NCBI GenBank assembly: GCA_001051155.2
Contig: JYIP02000004.1
Coordinates: 3,342,383-3,406,382 of the forward strand
Reading direction: 5' to 3'
DNA: 64,000 bases
Source: Chrysoporthe austroafricana
Lineage: Eukaryota > Ascomycota > Sordariomycetes > Diaporthales > Cryphonectriaceae
The notes under the pieces are model-generated. The model made no database searches and was not told the DNA's origin. It worked only from the letters and a program-made list of their open reading frames with translations. Within the stretch, counting starts at the first letter, position 1; every line of letters starts with the position of its first letter. The position numbers and the translations under genes are program-made. Below are positions 24,401 through 35,361 of this stretch, piece after piece.

Positions 24401-25389
24401 GTAGCGCCTCCACATGCTTTCATAGGATAGATTTAGTGGATCTTATACCGGATGCTACGCTTGGGCATGCTGATGGGGGCGCGCGCCTGCTGCTTTTAGC
24501 TAAGACCCACAATGTTCGTGCCTGATCTGCAACGATGCGGATGATCTGCTGCCAGGAAGATACCCTGTGATGCCCCAATTGTGATTTTCGAAAACGTCCC
24601 GGATTCTCCGTAGCTTTCCAGCGTTTGTTCCGACAACCTACTGCGATACATACCGGACAGCGTCACAGCATCTTCATGGCTGAGGAGGGTGCTGGTTAGC
24701 CGATAGAGTATCAAAGTATCCTAAGTACCTCCTGCTGAGCCGGAACTAAGCTGGCCTCTCGATCATTCATGAGTGCATCTGGTGCTCATTCCCCACCCTT
24801 GATCCCCAAAACGCATCAGACCATCTTCCCTAGTTGCGATCATTGTCGTCTCGACGTCAAGGAGTCTGTACCTGTTCAAGTTCGCCCACAATGGCCATGA
24901 AGAAACTTGTCCGCAACGTTCGCTGCATGAATTCCACTAGTAATCTGTCAGCCGCAAGCTCTCACCAAAGGGAGAGAGTATTACGCGTCTTCAGAATATC
25001 CGAAAGTGCTAGATGTCGACGTTCCAGCACAGTTCAACCCAGGCTCCTCCAGTCTTCAAAACATATACCCCAAGACGGCCAGAAGATCATGACTACGATT
25101 AATCCGCTACTGAGACTCGTGGGCGCCCTCCCTCTGAATGTTTTCAGTTGTCAGCTGAGCAATTCAATTCGAGAGCCCGAGGTTTTCCCTCAGGACCAGG
25201 GGTCGGCTAGGAAAGGAGGCGGGTGGAAAGCCGGCGAAGGCGTACCTATGTATGCCGGAATACCACCGGAGTGGAATTGAAGCAAGGAGAGCCGAGATTG
25301 GACTTAATCTCAGCGGAGAATCCGTTCACCGGTCAATTCCCTACAACTCAATCTGCTCGGCCGAGCCACGCGGCCGTCGTGCCACGCGG
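18417..25389. other. Gene-poor 5' region of the WOPR regulator
   Basis: Nearly 7 kb between the WOPR start and the 3' end of the TDP1-like gene. Since TDP1 also runs on the minus strand, this whole stretch lies upstream of the WOPR gene and should contain its promoter and leader. No recognised protein is found; one unexplained frame (23028-23714, minus) is listed separately. At 19.13-19.26 kb it contains CTACCTAGTAG/GGTACC-type text common between Sordariomycete genes. A T15 run lies at 20495-20509. A TTAAAG hexamer at 20870-20875 is a partial match to the WOPR-recognised TTAAAGTTT motif; I saw no full match by eye. Confidence 0.55.
23028..23714 (-). CDS. Hypothetical open frame, 228 codons, function unknown
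   Basis: Longest frame in the otherwise empty region upstream of the WOPR gene. I do not recognise it. The C-terminal half looks protein-like, with alternating charged and hydrophobic residues (ELLNHLKRLVQTVTVLHDEH, EFDKNNTEGMIKFG, KLIWIIDLGGEIR). The N-terminal third is Arg/Ser-rich and less convincing. No signal peptide, membrane helix or known motif is visible. It could be an orphan gene, an exon of a spliced gene, the decayed remnant of one, or chance. A possible donor (AGGTGCGC, after GGEIR) lies before the stop. Confidence 0.22.
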   Translation of the reverse strand: MRSIWRPDSNAEIELNRPRRTLSVFVTSLAQTQKRSTKYSGRDEILNPLPVGTSCNLNTRRLHAAQACWPLALSLSHEGFLACIPGLWIRASEWQASRPISSAKCNVFSSTWIQYQLHSHELLNHLKRLVQTVTVLHDEHELICPAYPATGSAGHRFTDEANLEFDKNNTEGMIKFGARSKLIWIIDLGGEIRCAKPGPGYFCDEHSTQVLREVFRVLREDLCLQHCD

Positions 25390-27489
25390 TCAGGTTTCTC
25401 CAGCAAACCATGGCTGTTGATTGCTGCCATGATATGGCTGTCCGGGAAGCTCGACGGGGATGGGAACCGCACCGCGGAACATTCCTAGCATTTCGACTCC
25501 CCGACCAGTTCCGCTGGGCGAGGAAGTTGTCGGCACGGGAACCAGGACGCCGCATTCCCAGTTGCGAGCATTCAACTTGGGCTCTCCCGTATTTCGATCT
25601 TTGACCAGGCGGCCCCTGTTCTGAATTTAGTCAATCCCTTGAGACAAAGGTAGGGAGTACTCACCACGCGCTCTCAGAAAGGTTGTGGCTCCCAACGTAT
25701 GCCCAACCTTGGGGTGACGTTTTAGAACTAGCTACGGGCCTCTGAACAAAGATGACTTTGGAGTGCATCAATACGCCCGAGCGAACATTTTTGCAATCTC
25801 GGAGAATTTCATGCGGGAACGAAGCCGAGTTCCACCACTTTGACTGGAAGCGAATCGTACCAGCGGACTATAATACAAACAGTCAGCAAGTGCTATCATC
25901 GGTTATGAATAGCCAGGTCTCATTGTAGTGCGCAGACTGACATTTGGTCCTCCTCGACTCCGATTTACGGTCTCGCGACTAGGAAAGTAGACTCGTATCT
26001 TTGTCAGATCCACCGAATCAGCACTGGGAGTGGCAGCAGCCTTGCTCTTTCTCGGCTTTTCAGTTCTAGCCTTGTACCCTCTCATGCCCGTATCGCCTTG
26101 ACAGGCGTTGTACAACGCAGCCAACAGCTCGCGGTTGACAGCACCGATAGATGAGCATATGTAATCAACGTCAATAGCATCTGCGCTATCAAGGCCAAGG
26201 GCCGTGACAGTACGACCTAGGCCGCAGTATCCCGTCCTCTGCCAAAGATCATGTTCGGGATGAGAGCCTGCGATCGTGTGGACGAATCCATATCGCGAGG
26301 TCTCGGAGAAGTCATAGTTCCGCAGGCTCTGCAACATCTTCTCGTCCACGCCCTTGGCACGGAGGAAATAGCTCAGATCCTCTCCAAAAGGAGTCAAGGT
26401 GTTGTTTGCTCGTTCAGCAGGGGCCTCGATTCGAGGCAAATCGATCAAGAATACCATCTGCAGCGCAACACGTCAGTACGATCTTGGTGGCTCAAGAGAC
26501 GTCACGTCGTCACATTACATTTTCCATCGACCCCGTCTCCCCCCAATCGTAAGGGACAAGGTTTCCGGTGGGGACGACGATACGCAGCGACTTCGGATAT
26601 TTGAGGAGCTGGAGTTTGGAATGCATGCAGCCAGCAGTAGCAACGCCTCCCATTGGAGGGAATACGAACCGAATCACATCTGGAGGCGTGTGGTTGCGCA
26701 TTTCGGCTTTCTTTGAACAGGTCAGCTCTAGACTAGTCAAATGCGACATCACAGGTACGTAGGAAATCCTCATCGTTGACCCGGGAAGCTCGGTCCTGTT
26801 GACTGTGGGAGACGTACCTGTTCTTCATCCTTCGCGTAGGCTATTAAGAGCACCTTAGTTTGTCTCATGTTCAGCTTGCTCATGAGCCAATCCTCATCCC
26901 ACTGGAAAGAGCTGAGCACAGCAAGCTGTAGCTCGTCCTTCTGGAAGACCTCCTCGATCTTGATATCGCCGTCACGGGGAACACCACGTGCCCAAGTCTT
27001 AAGTACCGCCCCTTGAGGGTACTTCAGATGTGCAGATCGAGAGCCTTCGATAGAACCCTGGCCACCTGACTTCAAATTCGGGTTTGGACTAGGCAGCTCT
27101 ATAGGAGACTGAGGATGTCCAGCAGGGTGCTGATCCATCAACCTCATACGCTGAGCCGGGGGTCCATTTTCCCTCAGTTCAAGCATGCCAGTTGTATCAG
27201 TCAGACTTTCGACCTTCCGTTTCCTCAGTCTTGCCAGACGCTCTTCCTCCATCTTCTTACGGTCCAGGCCAAGCACAGCCATGGAACTTGCGGCCGGCCG
27301 GGAGGCCGAGTTGTCGTCTGTTTGAGCAGAGGCGGCGTAGGTCTGACCATCACCCAGACCGTTCGATTGCGCAGGTCCAGCGGCCTCGTCATCAGGCACG
27401 TCCTGACCGAGGCTCATCGCGATGGCTCGGCGAAGAGCGGCGTCCTCATCATCGAGGCCATTGAACTCAGATGCCAAGTTGTTCGTCAT
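25390..27489 (-). CDS. Tyrosyl-DNA phosphodiesterase-like protein with N-terminal ubiquitin-interacting motif
   Basis: Tdp1-family phospholipase-D-fold enzyme, expected to remove topoisomerase I peptides from DNA 3' ends in the nucleus. Five exons: 27489-26818, 26710-26519, 26457-25942, 25867-25665 and 25615-25390. They join to 602 residues, all in phase (for example MEN-MVFLIDLPR and RGGPN-SAGTI). Both catalytic HKD motifs are present: MHSKLQLL with H254 and K256 followed by VVPTGNLVPYDWGE, and LMHSKVIF with H495 and K497 followed by GSHNLSESAWG with N522. Residues 13-28 (DDEDAALRRAIAMSLG) fit the ubiquitin-interacting motif: acidic patch, L-x2-AI-x2-SL. A low-complexity linker with a basic KKMEEERLARLRKRK stretch lies between. 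The UIM implies recruitment to ubiquitinated chromatin or trapped topoisomerase; this is inference. Confidence 0.93.
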
Positions 27490-28793
27490 TTTTCTCTGCG
27501 ACTTGTGAGGCCAGAGAATATCACCAGCCGAAGGCGCAATTAGTAGCCAGTGTCCAAGAGAGCATGCGAGTCGATATGGTGGATGAGTTGGCGTCGAACC
27601 CAGCTTGGTGGATGTTGGGCGGTGCTTCCTTTTTTCGGGGCAACAGGCACCGGCTAGAGGTTGGAAACGCGGGTACAGTAGACGCGTTCTTGCAGCTACC
27701 CTAGCATGCCTAGCAACTGCCTAGCACCCCAGCACGCTGCACGCCTAACTGGGGCCCACTTTTCTTCCCGCCTGCCACGGCAGGGGTCTAGAGGCACCAC
27801 TCAAGTATCTGGAAGCAACTTGGATTGGCAGACACACCACGAACTTGTTGACATCTTGAGATGAATTTTGCTATTCATCAGAAATATACCCCTCGGGACG
27901 GAGAAGTCTAGCGAGCCCGAGTGTGTGGCCGGCACTGTTATGGCGGTTCACTTACCGAGTAGAACACCCGAAGAGCCTATACCTCCACTGAACGAATACG
28001 TCACCTACAACCAAGAATAGCTTCAACTCTGAAGCGCAGAGATTGACCAATACTCTCCAGCACCACATCCTGATTATCTTCACTAGATGTTTCGACATGT
28101 CCCCTTCGTTGACGATCCTCTCCTTCCGTGGTAGAATCTCGGTGGGCAGACTCCTAGTGGGAGAACACCTCGTCTTGAGGCTGGCTATCATCTGCTCTCT
28201 GTGTAGCCCCAGTCTGACACCTGTTATTAGCTACCTTTCCCCAAGTCTACGAATCGCCTGACCTTTCTTCCTCCTTTCTTTCCCTCAAAATTAATTATGG
28301 ACTCAGAACCGATCTGAGATACACACGCTCAGCGGCTCACTCATGTCCTATCAGATGCAGGCGCACTCAAGAGCACGTTCAGCCGGGGCACGTTGCGCAG
28401 CTAGGAACATAAAAGTACATCCGAGAGCACTCACCATACCAGCTTTTATATATATTCTATTTTAGCAGGAATCAAGAGTCATTCGATATAGTGATGACTT
28501 CTTCATCCAGGATGCGTGGGAGGGAAGACCCATTCGAAGTCGCGCGTGGATCACCAGTGCGGCTGGCTGAGGAACGCTAAAGTCAATGACGTCCATGAGC
28601 GCAGCCAGGTGAAGATTAAAGACAATCTTGCCTTTAAAGCAGCCTACTCGCTATGAGGACTCCATTTGAGTAATTCTACTCGATACCCCTCAAGAGACCC
28701 AGTCATCTCTACCAGAATTTCTTTCCATCATTACATACAAGGTGCTTCCACTGACCAAGTCACAGATCATCCCGGCGTACACTCACGAGCAAT
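27490..28793. promoter_or_regulatory. Divergent interval, TDP1-like / FAD oxidoreductase
   Basis: 1.3 kb between two diverging starts, holding both promoters. A run of imperfect CCTAGCA repeats occurs at about 27.70-27.73 kb. AT-rich text with TTTTATATATATTC near 28.45 kb is a possible TATA-like region for the right-hand gene. No gene is supported inside. Confidence 0.5.
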
Positions 28794-30536
28794 ATGGCTT
28801 CCACGAAGGATGGCCAGAGGCATGTGGTGATAGTCGGTGCTGGTGCAGCAGGCATGTCCTGCGCCGCGACCCTGTCCCAGCACCCGGAAAAGTTCAGGGT
28901 GACTGTCATCGAGAAGGGTTCCTGCTGCGGCGGGCAGGCGATGTCTATCCCTCTAGATGAGAAGAAGTTTGGTGCCAGTTGGATGAATAACGGCGTGCAG
29001 GGAGGCTCTCCAGTACGTGTTTCCACCTGATAACAACACATAACAAATGTCTCGCGGAGAAGAGTACACGAGCTTACACTTCTCACAGATCTTCAAGCAC
29101 ACCTTCAACTTCTTTCACCAGTATAATCACGACCCGGAGGAAGTGCAGCTGCAAGTCTCCTTCGGCAAGGGAAAGTCGGGTTTCTGGACCAACGTCTTCC
29201 CCTCGCAGCTCGTCGAAAAGTACTCCTCCGACATCAAGAGGTTCGGCATCTTCCTCAAGCTCATCAAGTACACGATGCCGGTCCTGGGCCTCGTCCCCAT
29301 CCGCATTATGTTGCGGCTCATGTTCTTCTCCAAGGACTTCGGCGACAAGATGGTGTACCCCCTCATCGCGCTGTTTCTGGGCACGGGCAACCAGACGGCC
29401 AACGTGCCCTCTGCGATCGTGGAGAGGCTCTTCGACGACCCGAACATGAAGCTGTGGGACTACGACTCCGAGACGCTCCTGCCCAACCTGCCCAAGATGG
29501 TCACGTTCGACAAGCTCGCCGCCTTCTACGAGGACTGGCGCAAGGACCTCATGTCCAAGGGTGTCGACATCCGCCTGAACACAGAAGTCACACGCGTGAT
29601 GGCCCGGACGTCCAAGGGCGTCCTACTCCGGATCGCGTCGGCCAAAGCGCAGGAAGGCAACAACACCGACTCGCAGCGGGTGCAGGGCAACGGCTTCGGC
29701 GACGGTGGTGCCCAGCAGGAGCTCTTTGACGACATGGTGATGTGCACGCTGGCCGACGACGCGCTCCGCATACTCGGCGGGAAGGCCACCTTCCGCGAGC
29801 GCTTTGTGCTCGGCGGTGCCAAGTTCTACGACGACATCACGGTCACCCACTGGGACAGCGAGTACTTCAACAGGCACTACGAGACGTCCTTCTCAGTGGA
29901 TCTGTGCGCGGAGCCCAGGACGTCCGCGCAGAGGGATCAGGTCGCCTTCGCCAGGGGCGAGGACGCCTCCCGGCCGGGCGGGTTCCGGCCCATGTACTAC
30001 ACCAAGTCGTACCCGCAGGACCCTAAGAAGATCGAGATGAGCTTCGACTGCAGCAACTACCAGCACCAGCTGCTGAAGGCCAACGGCCCCAGGGCCGACG
30101 CCGGATACCCGCACGTGTACCAGTCCATCTTCCTGGACAAACAGAGTAAGGACCTGTGGACGTGGTCGGAGATTGACAAGGACAAGGTCATCGCGGAGAA
30201 CTGGTGGCACCAGCTGGGTCATCGGTGGTCGCACTACCTGCGCGTCGTGCCGATGATGATGTTTATTAATGGGAAGAACAACACGTGGTTTGCCGGGAGC
30301 TGGACTCTGGTGGTAAGTAGCACGGGAGAACGGCTTCATACTGAGATGCTGACCGTGGCGAACTGTAGAACATGCACGAGCTGGCTTGTGTGAGCGGCAT
30401 CGCCGCTGCGTACCGGCTGGGCGCCGACTATTGCAAATTTGATGACTTTGCGGAGGACTTCTTCTCGAAATATCTGGCACTGTCCCACGGTGTTATTTAC
30501 TCGAGGGAAGAGAAGCGGAGGAAGTCCAAGAAGTAG
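28794..30536 (+). CDS. FAD-dependent oxidoreductase (flavin amine-oxidase-like fold)
   Basis: Three exons, 28794-29012, 29089-30312 and 30369-30536, with donors GTACGT and GTAAGT, encode 536 residues. The N terminus has a Rossmann FAD-binding motif at residues 11-22 (VVIVGAGAAGMS), followed by an acidic strand end (VTVIEKG) and a GGQAMSIP segment. The C-terminal segment TWFAGSWTLV-NMHELACVSGIAAAYRLG is joined across the second intron. It resembles the flavin-closing region of amine-oxidase/phytoene-desaturase-like proteins. A hydrophobic patch (FLKLIKYTMPVLGLVPIRIM) lies near residues 115-140. No presequence is seen. The substrate is not predictable; such proteins are widespread in filamentous fungi, in and out of metabolite clusters. 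No biosynthetic cluster neighbours are visible, so a stand-alone role is likely. Confidence 0.88.
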
Positions 30537-31412
30537 CAGGCAGTTTGATAGAAGATCCCGCGAAACGCTAGGACATAAAGGGGACATGGTCGTCACCAGC
30601 CACGATAATTCGATACTCTTCTAGTTACGTATGTCGGCCAGTTTCCGGGCAGAAACATCTGTCATTGACTTTCGAGCACGTCCATTCGGTCTGATCGTGG
30701 TTGAAGGTCATGTAAGTGGATTAGACAAATCAGAGGCTAAGGATCATGTCTAAGTAATCGGTCGAAGGCCACCTAAATCCCCCCAAAAATTGTGTTTTTG
30801 TGTTGTTGAAAGATGTAAGTCCTCCCTGCCAGGTAAAAAGTCTCGAGGTCCAAAAGGCGCACTGCCTGGTCCCAGGTTCGCTTTCTTCAGTCTCCTAGCC
30901 CCCACCAGCCTGCTGCTCCCAAAAACATAACGCCATTTATCGTATGGGTATCCTCAGAACCAACCGATGCCCCCCTTCCAACTCTAGCAGCTCATGCCAG
31001 ATGAATCGCTGCAGATGCCTTTTTCGCTGTACATTCGCCAAAGAAGGACGAAGATCACTAAAAGGCCGAACCCTGCTCCCGACCCAACAGAGGGGCAATA
31101 TCGATGGATCCGAGTACGCCGTTGCCGTATAAGACCGCCCAAACCATGAGGTCTTCTGAAGTTATCAAAGGCTGTAGAATATCCCGAAACCAGTATCCAG
31201 CCCAGATGCAACCAGTCGACCGACCGACTCCATTGTCGCAACGCCATGAAACGCTTTCGATAGCTCTCTGAGAACCAAAAACAAAAACCTCCTCTATTTA
31301 TGCAACATTAGGTGGCGGATGGCGAGTGCCGAGGGAGAGACGCACAATGATCGCCCGGAAGTTCGATGATAACGTAGAACGCTGAGGAACATGTGTGTGG
31401 CCCAAGGGAGGG
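30537..31412. other. Intergenic, FAD oxidoreductase / Edc1-like (convergent)
   Basis: Convergent 3' ends. Nothing coding is supported. Confidence 0.5.
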
Positions 31413-32612
31413 CTATGCGTGTCCCGGAAAGCGGGTCGCGGGAGACTGAGGAGTATGACTGCCATCACCACCCACTGGCAATGGGAAATTAAGGCCCAAG
31501 ACCTTGCGGAGCGCATCTTCAGCCATAGTCTTCCGGTGATCCACACCACCAGAGCCCAGGGCACCGCCACGCATCTGCAGAGAGCCTGGGGAAACGCCGT
31601 TCGACGAGGACATCGCTAAAGCGCTCGCGTGACCTTGCATGGGCCCAGACGAAGGCATCGGAGACGGCATCCCAATCCCCAGAAGCTTCTTCACTTCCTC
31701 ACTCTTGTCCAGCCGGGGTGGTGTGGCGGGAGGTTGGTTGTGCTGAGCCAGGTGACTCTGCGCCGGCTGCGAGGGTGGCTGCTGTGCACGATAATCGTGG
31801 ATGGGCATGGTGAAGTGTTCGGGCCGTGGGGCAGTTCCCAAGGCACCGGTGTTATCAGAGGCGCCACGCTGCTGTACTGAACGAATAGGAAGCTTAAGGG
31901 GAATGGGGTCGTCCCGAATTTCAGGATTTGAGGAGTACCGGGATCCTGGCGGCGCGGAGAATGGGCCATCGGCGCCAGTAGTGGCAGCTGCCGAATTCGC
32001 TCTGCGGAGCTTCTCCTGGTCGGCGCGGTGGGCATTGAAGAGGAAGTCTAGAGGCGATGCGTGGTGCTGATCCTTCACAAGGCTCGGGGGCAGCGGGGGG
32101 CTGGGGGATTCGGCGTCGGAAGCGGGAGGCGAAGGTTCTTTGCGCAGCTGGACAGCGGCTGACTCAGAGCGCACCTTCATGAACGCATCGTCGGTAGAGG
32201 TGGCACAGGACTGGGATCGGGCGAACTTGGAAAATGAAGGCCTGGGCAGACTGCCCGGAGCAGGAGAGTGGAAGGAGCTTGAACTGGCGAAAGCCGCAGA
32301 GGAAACCACAGCAGAGGCAGACGGGGGAGGTGTGCGCTGGCTCGGGTGCGGAGGACCGGGTGACGTCGAGACATTGTTCGGGCGAGATTTCCTGTTGTTC
32401 TTCTTGGTCGTCGATTTCGAGTTGGTCGGCTGTGCGCCAGGGGCAGGGCTGCCGTTGTTAGACTTCATGGGCGTGGTAGGGAAGCTAGCCGGAGTCGGCA
32501 TCTCGAAGAGGGCGTCACCCTCAGATGCGTAGTTCTTGCGACCTCGGTTCGACCTTGCCCCGCCACGGCCGCGTCGGGCGGGTGTCTGCTTACTGCCGTT
32601 GTTTTGTTCCAT
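31413..32612 (-). CDS. PNRC-motif mRNA-decapping activator (Edc1-like)
   Basis: Single-exon, 399-residue, Pro/Ser-rich disordered protein. The key recognisable feature is a PNRC/Edc1-type motif at about residues 107-127 (AAFASSSSFHSPAPGSLPRP), which in Edc1 and PNRC2 proteins docks on the Dcp1 EVH1 domain and stimulates Dcp2 decapping. An Arg/Gly-rich basic N terminus (ARRGRGGARSNRGRK) may contact RNA. Other short conserved-looking blocks are SPLDFLFNAHRADQEKLRRA, KSEEVKKLLGIGMP and the C-terminal DHRKTMAEDALRKVLGLNFP. The frame is open upstream to 32714, but Met at 32612 (MEQNNGSKQTPARRG) gives the natural N terminus. It is expected in the cytoplasm and P-bodies. The PNRC identification is by motif only. 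Confidence 0.75.
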   Translation of the reverse strand: MEQNNGSKQTPARRGRGGARSNRGRKNYASEGDALFEMPTPASFPTTPMKSNNGSPAPGAQPTNSKSTTKKNNRKSRPNNVSTSPGPPHPSQRTPPPSASAVVSSAAFASSSSFHSPAPGSLPRPSFSKFARSQSCATSTDDAFMKVRSESAAVQLRKEPSPPASDAESPSPPLPPSLVKDQHHASPLDFLFNAHRADQEKLRRANSAAATTGADGPFSAPPGSRYSSNPEIRDDPIPLKLPIRSVQQRGASDNTGALGTAPRPEHFTMPIHDYRAQQPPSQPAQSHLAQHNQPPATPPRLDKSEEVKKLLGIGMPSPMPSSGPMQGHASALAMSSSNGVSPGSLQMRGGALGSGGVDHRKTMAEDALRKVLGLNFPLPVGGDGSHTPQSPATRFPGHA

Positions 32613-34089
32613 CACGAAGGTTTTCTTGGTATTCGACGGACATGGAGTCCGGCGGTAGGCACTGTCTGCGGAATAAGAGGGGGTTAGCACCGACCCCCAG
32701 GAACGAGGGCGCACGGCGGGAGCGAGTATGGTACCTTGATATAGGAAAAAAGGCTTCTGCCTATGCCGTGGCCACAGACAGACCAGGTGGCCGATCTACA
32801 GCTGGCGTTGGATGACGGGTGGGTCGCGAGGGTGCGTGCGATTGCAACTTCGCGGTGAAGACGATATTGATGTTGGAGTAGTTGAGAATGCTGAACTTGT
32901 TGCAGGGTGCAGTCGATCTCGATCTCCGCATAATTTGTAGTCAAGAGATAGTATCGCGAACGAGTGGTGTGACCTTCCCAATGTCCTGGTATGCCAGACA
33001 AAGTTGGCAGGTCGGAGCAGGGGAAGAATCAAGATGACGAGATGGATCTGCTGAGGTGGCGGGTGTATTGAGTGTCAGGTACAGCAGAGCGGAGGCGGGT
33101 TCTAGTCGGTTGGGAGCTGTGGGCTTCCTGGGTTTTCAGATGTGTTGTTGTGCTCTTGCCTGCTCCCAAGATGCCTTCGAGGAGTTGAAGAAAGCGCAGG
33201 GTTGTGGTGGGCGAGCGGGTGAAGGAGGCTGATCTTGACACTTGACGTGAGCGGAGAAAGGCGTCACCGCAGGCCGGGTCTCAGGGTTGCGGGTGTCTGG
33301 AATGTCGGTCACTCAGCCAGCGCAGGTGGAGCAGGGTTGTCGGGGCTGTCAGGGACTGACTAAGGCTGACCGGCCGCGGTAAGTACTCGGGCAACGCTAG
33401 CGAGCGTTTGCTCTTCAAGGTCCTCGCCTTGTACTTGACTGTACGCACCCGGAGACATGAGAGGTTAGTAGTGAGTCTCAGTGCTGGCCTGCCGGTTCTC
33501 TGTCCTCAGTGACGAGGTCTGTCTACACGGCTATTCTCAGGCGGATGGGGTGGAAAGTCCTGGGCATAGCTACCTGATGGATGGGGTAAGATGACGAAGG
33601 TACAAAGCCGCTGTAGTGCCCAGTAGTACCCAGTTTATTCTGGTGAAAGTACGCCAATCCCTGCCGCCTGCCGGCCGGGACGGCGGGGTGCTGGTACCCT
33701 GTAGCCTAGCAGACCATCTCCAAGGCAGCCCAACGGTCCAATGGACCGACCGTTCGTTGCCCCCAGAACGAACACCCTGAAACCATCTCTTTCTTTGAGG
33801 GACGACGACGCAGGCAAGGGACCTCAGGCTGTGATCCCGTGCTGCGATCTTTCTTCCAGGGCAGAAGCTTTCCTCAGCGAGTGAGTACCGGCCATGGCCA
33901 TCATTGCCAGTGCTGCTCCTCGCCCACCCACCCCATCCCGCCCACATCGTTCCTCTTCCTAACTTTTGCTGGCAGACCTGCACAGACTAGGCCGAGTACG
34001 AGTCGATGACCGTGGTGGACATCTCCTGAGTCCACTCCGGGAATTTTGACGGCACACCAGCTCGACAACATCCAACCCACGCGGTCGCT
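32613..34089. promoter_or_regulatory. Divergent interval, Edc1-like / RBX1
   Basis: 1.5 kb with both promoters and leaders. The Edc1-like gene probably has a long, possibly spliced 5' UTR running to about 33.2 kb, because frames there are interrupted but rich in splice-like text. No protein is recognised. Confidence 0.5.
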
Positions 34090-34642
<553 letters not shown>

Positions 34643-34917
34643 ACGCTGGCTCCCGCGCGGTCGGAGAGAAGCGCCGGAGGCTGCCCAGTAGGGCGGAGAA
34701 AGCAACGATGCGGGCATTCATCACGAGGCTCTTGGATGATGAGAAGGTGGCGCATCGGGACAAGCTCGCCGTGGACCTTCAGACTAGCCTAGCAGGTACT
34801 GCACGCAGCATAGAATCCATCTCAGAGACCCGTTTCATGATATGAGAAGCAAATCCGCGTTGCCTCGGTACTCCCAGCTCAGAAGCCGCACCCGCCTATC
34901 CTATCCATCTCGCCCGC

Positions 34918-35361
34918 TTATTGTGATATCACTTTCTCGTCTATGACCAGGCTCTGTGGCACGGAGAAGCCGGGCCCGCTGCTGACCGGGAGCCACCTGA
35001 CAGGATGCTTGTTGAAGAAGGGCCAGGGCGGGACGACGAGGAGGAACGTGAGGCCGGTGCCTCCAAGGGCGATGAAGACAGCAAGCTTGATATCTTGCAG
35101 GAAGTAGCCGACGAGGAAAGCGATAGCCTGTGTGACAATGGTGAGCCAACTCGACCCTAGACAGCCATGGGCTCGTTGTCCTCCCGACTTACACCAACAG
35201 CACTCAGCAGAACTGTCGACAGTGTCTCGGCCAGCTTCTGTCCCTCAAAGTCCTGCGCAGGATCGTGTTAGCCCGAGCCGGTCATGTTAGATGTGGGTTC
35301 CTATGCATACGATCTGCCCCTCCGCAATGTCGCGGACCTGGTCTAGGAGCTCCTCGGCCAT
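34918..35361 (-). CDS. SPC1: Signal peptidase complex subunit 1 (Spc1/SPCS1)
   Basis: Three exons on the minus strand, 35361-35311, 35252-35193 and 35127-34918, encode 106 residues, the normal size for Spc1. It is a non-catalytic ER-membrane subunit of signal peptidase, with both termini cytosolic and two transmembrane helices. Visible features are the N terminus MAEELLDQVRDIAEGQI-DFEGQKLAE, a first helix around LSTVLLSAVGAIAFLVGYFL, a second around LAVFIALGGTGLTFLLVVP, and the conserved PPWPFFNKHPVRWLP. Each joint is phase 0. The exon read from the sequence ends with a TAA at 34918-34920. It is divergent from the CorA-type transporter. Confidence 0.93.
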
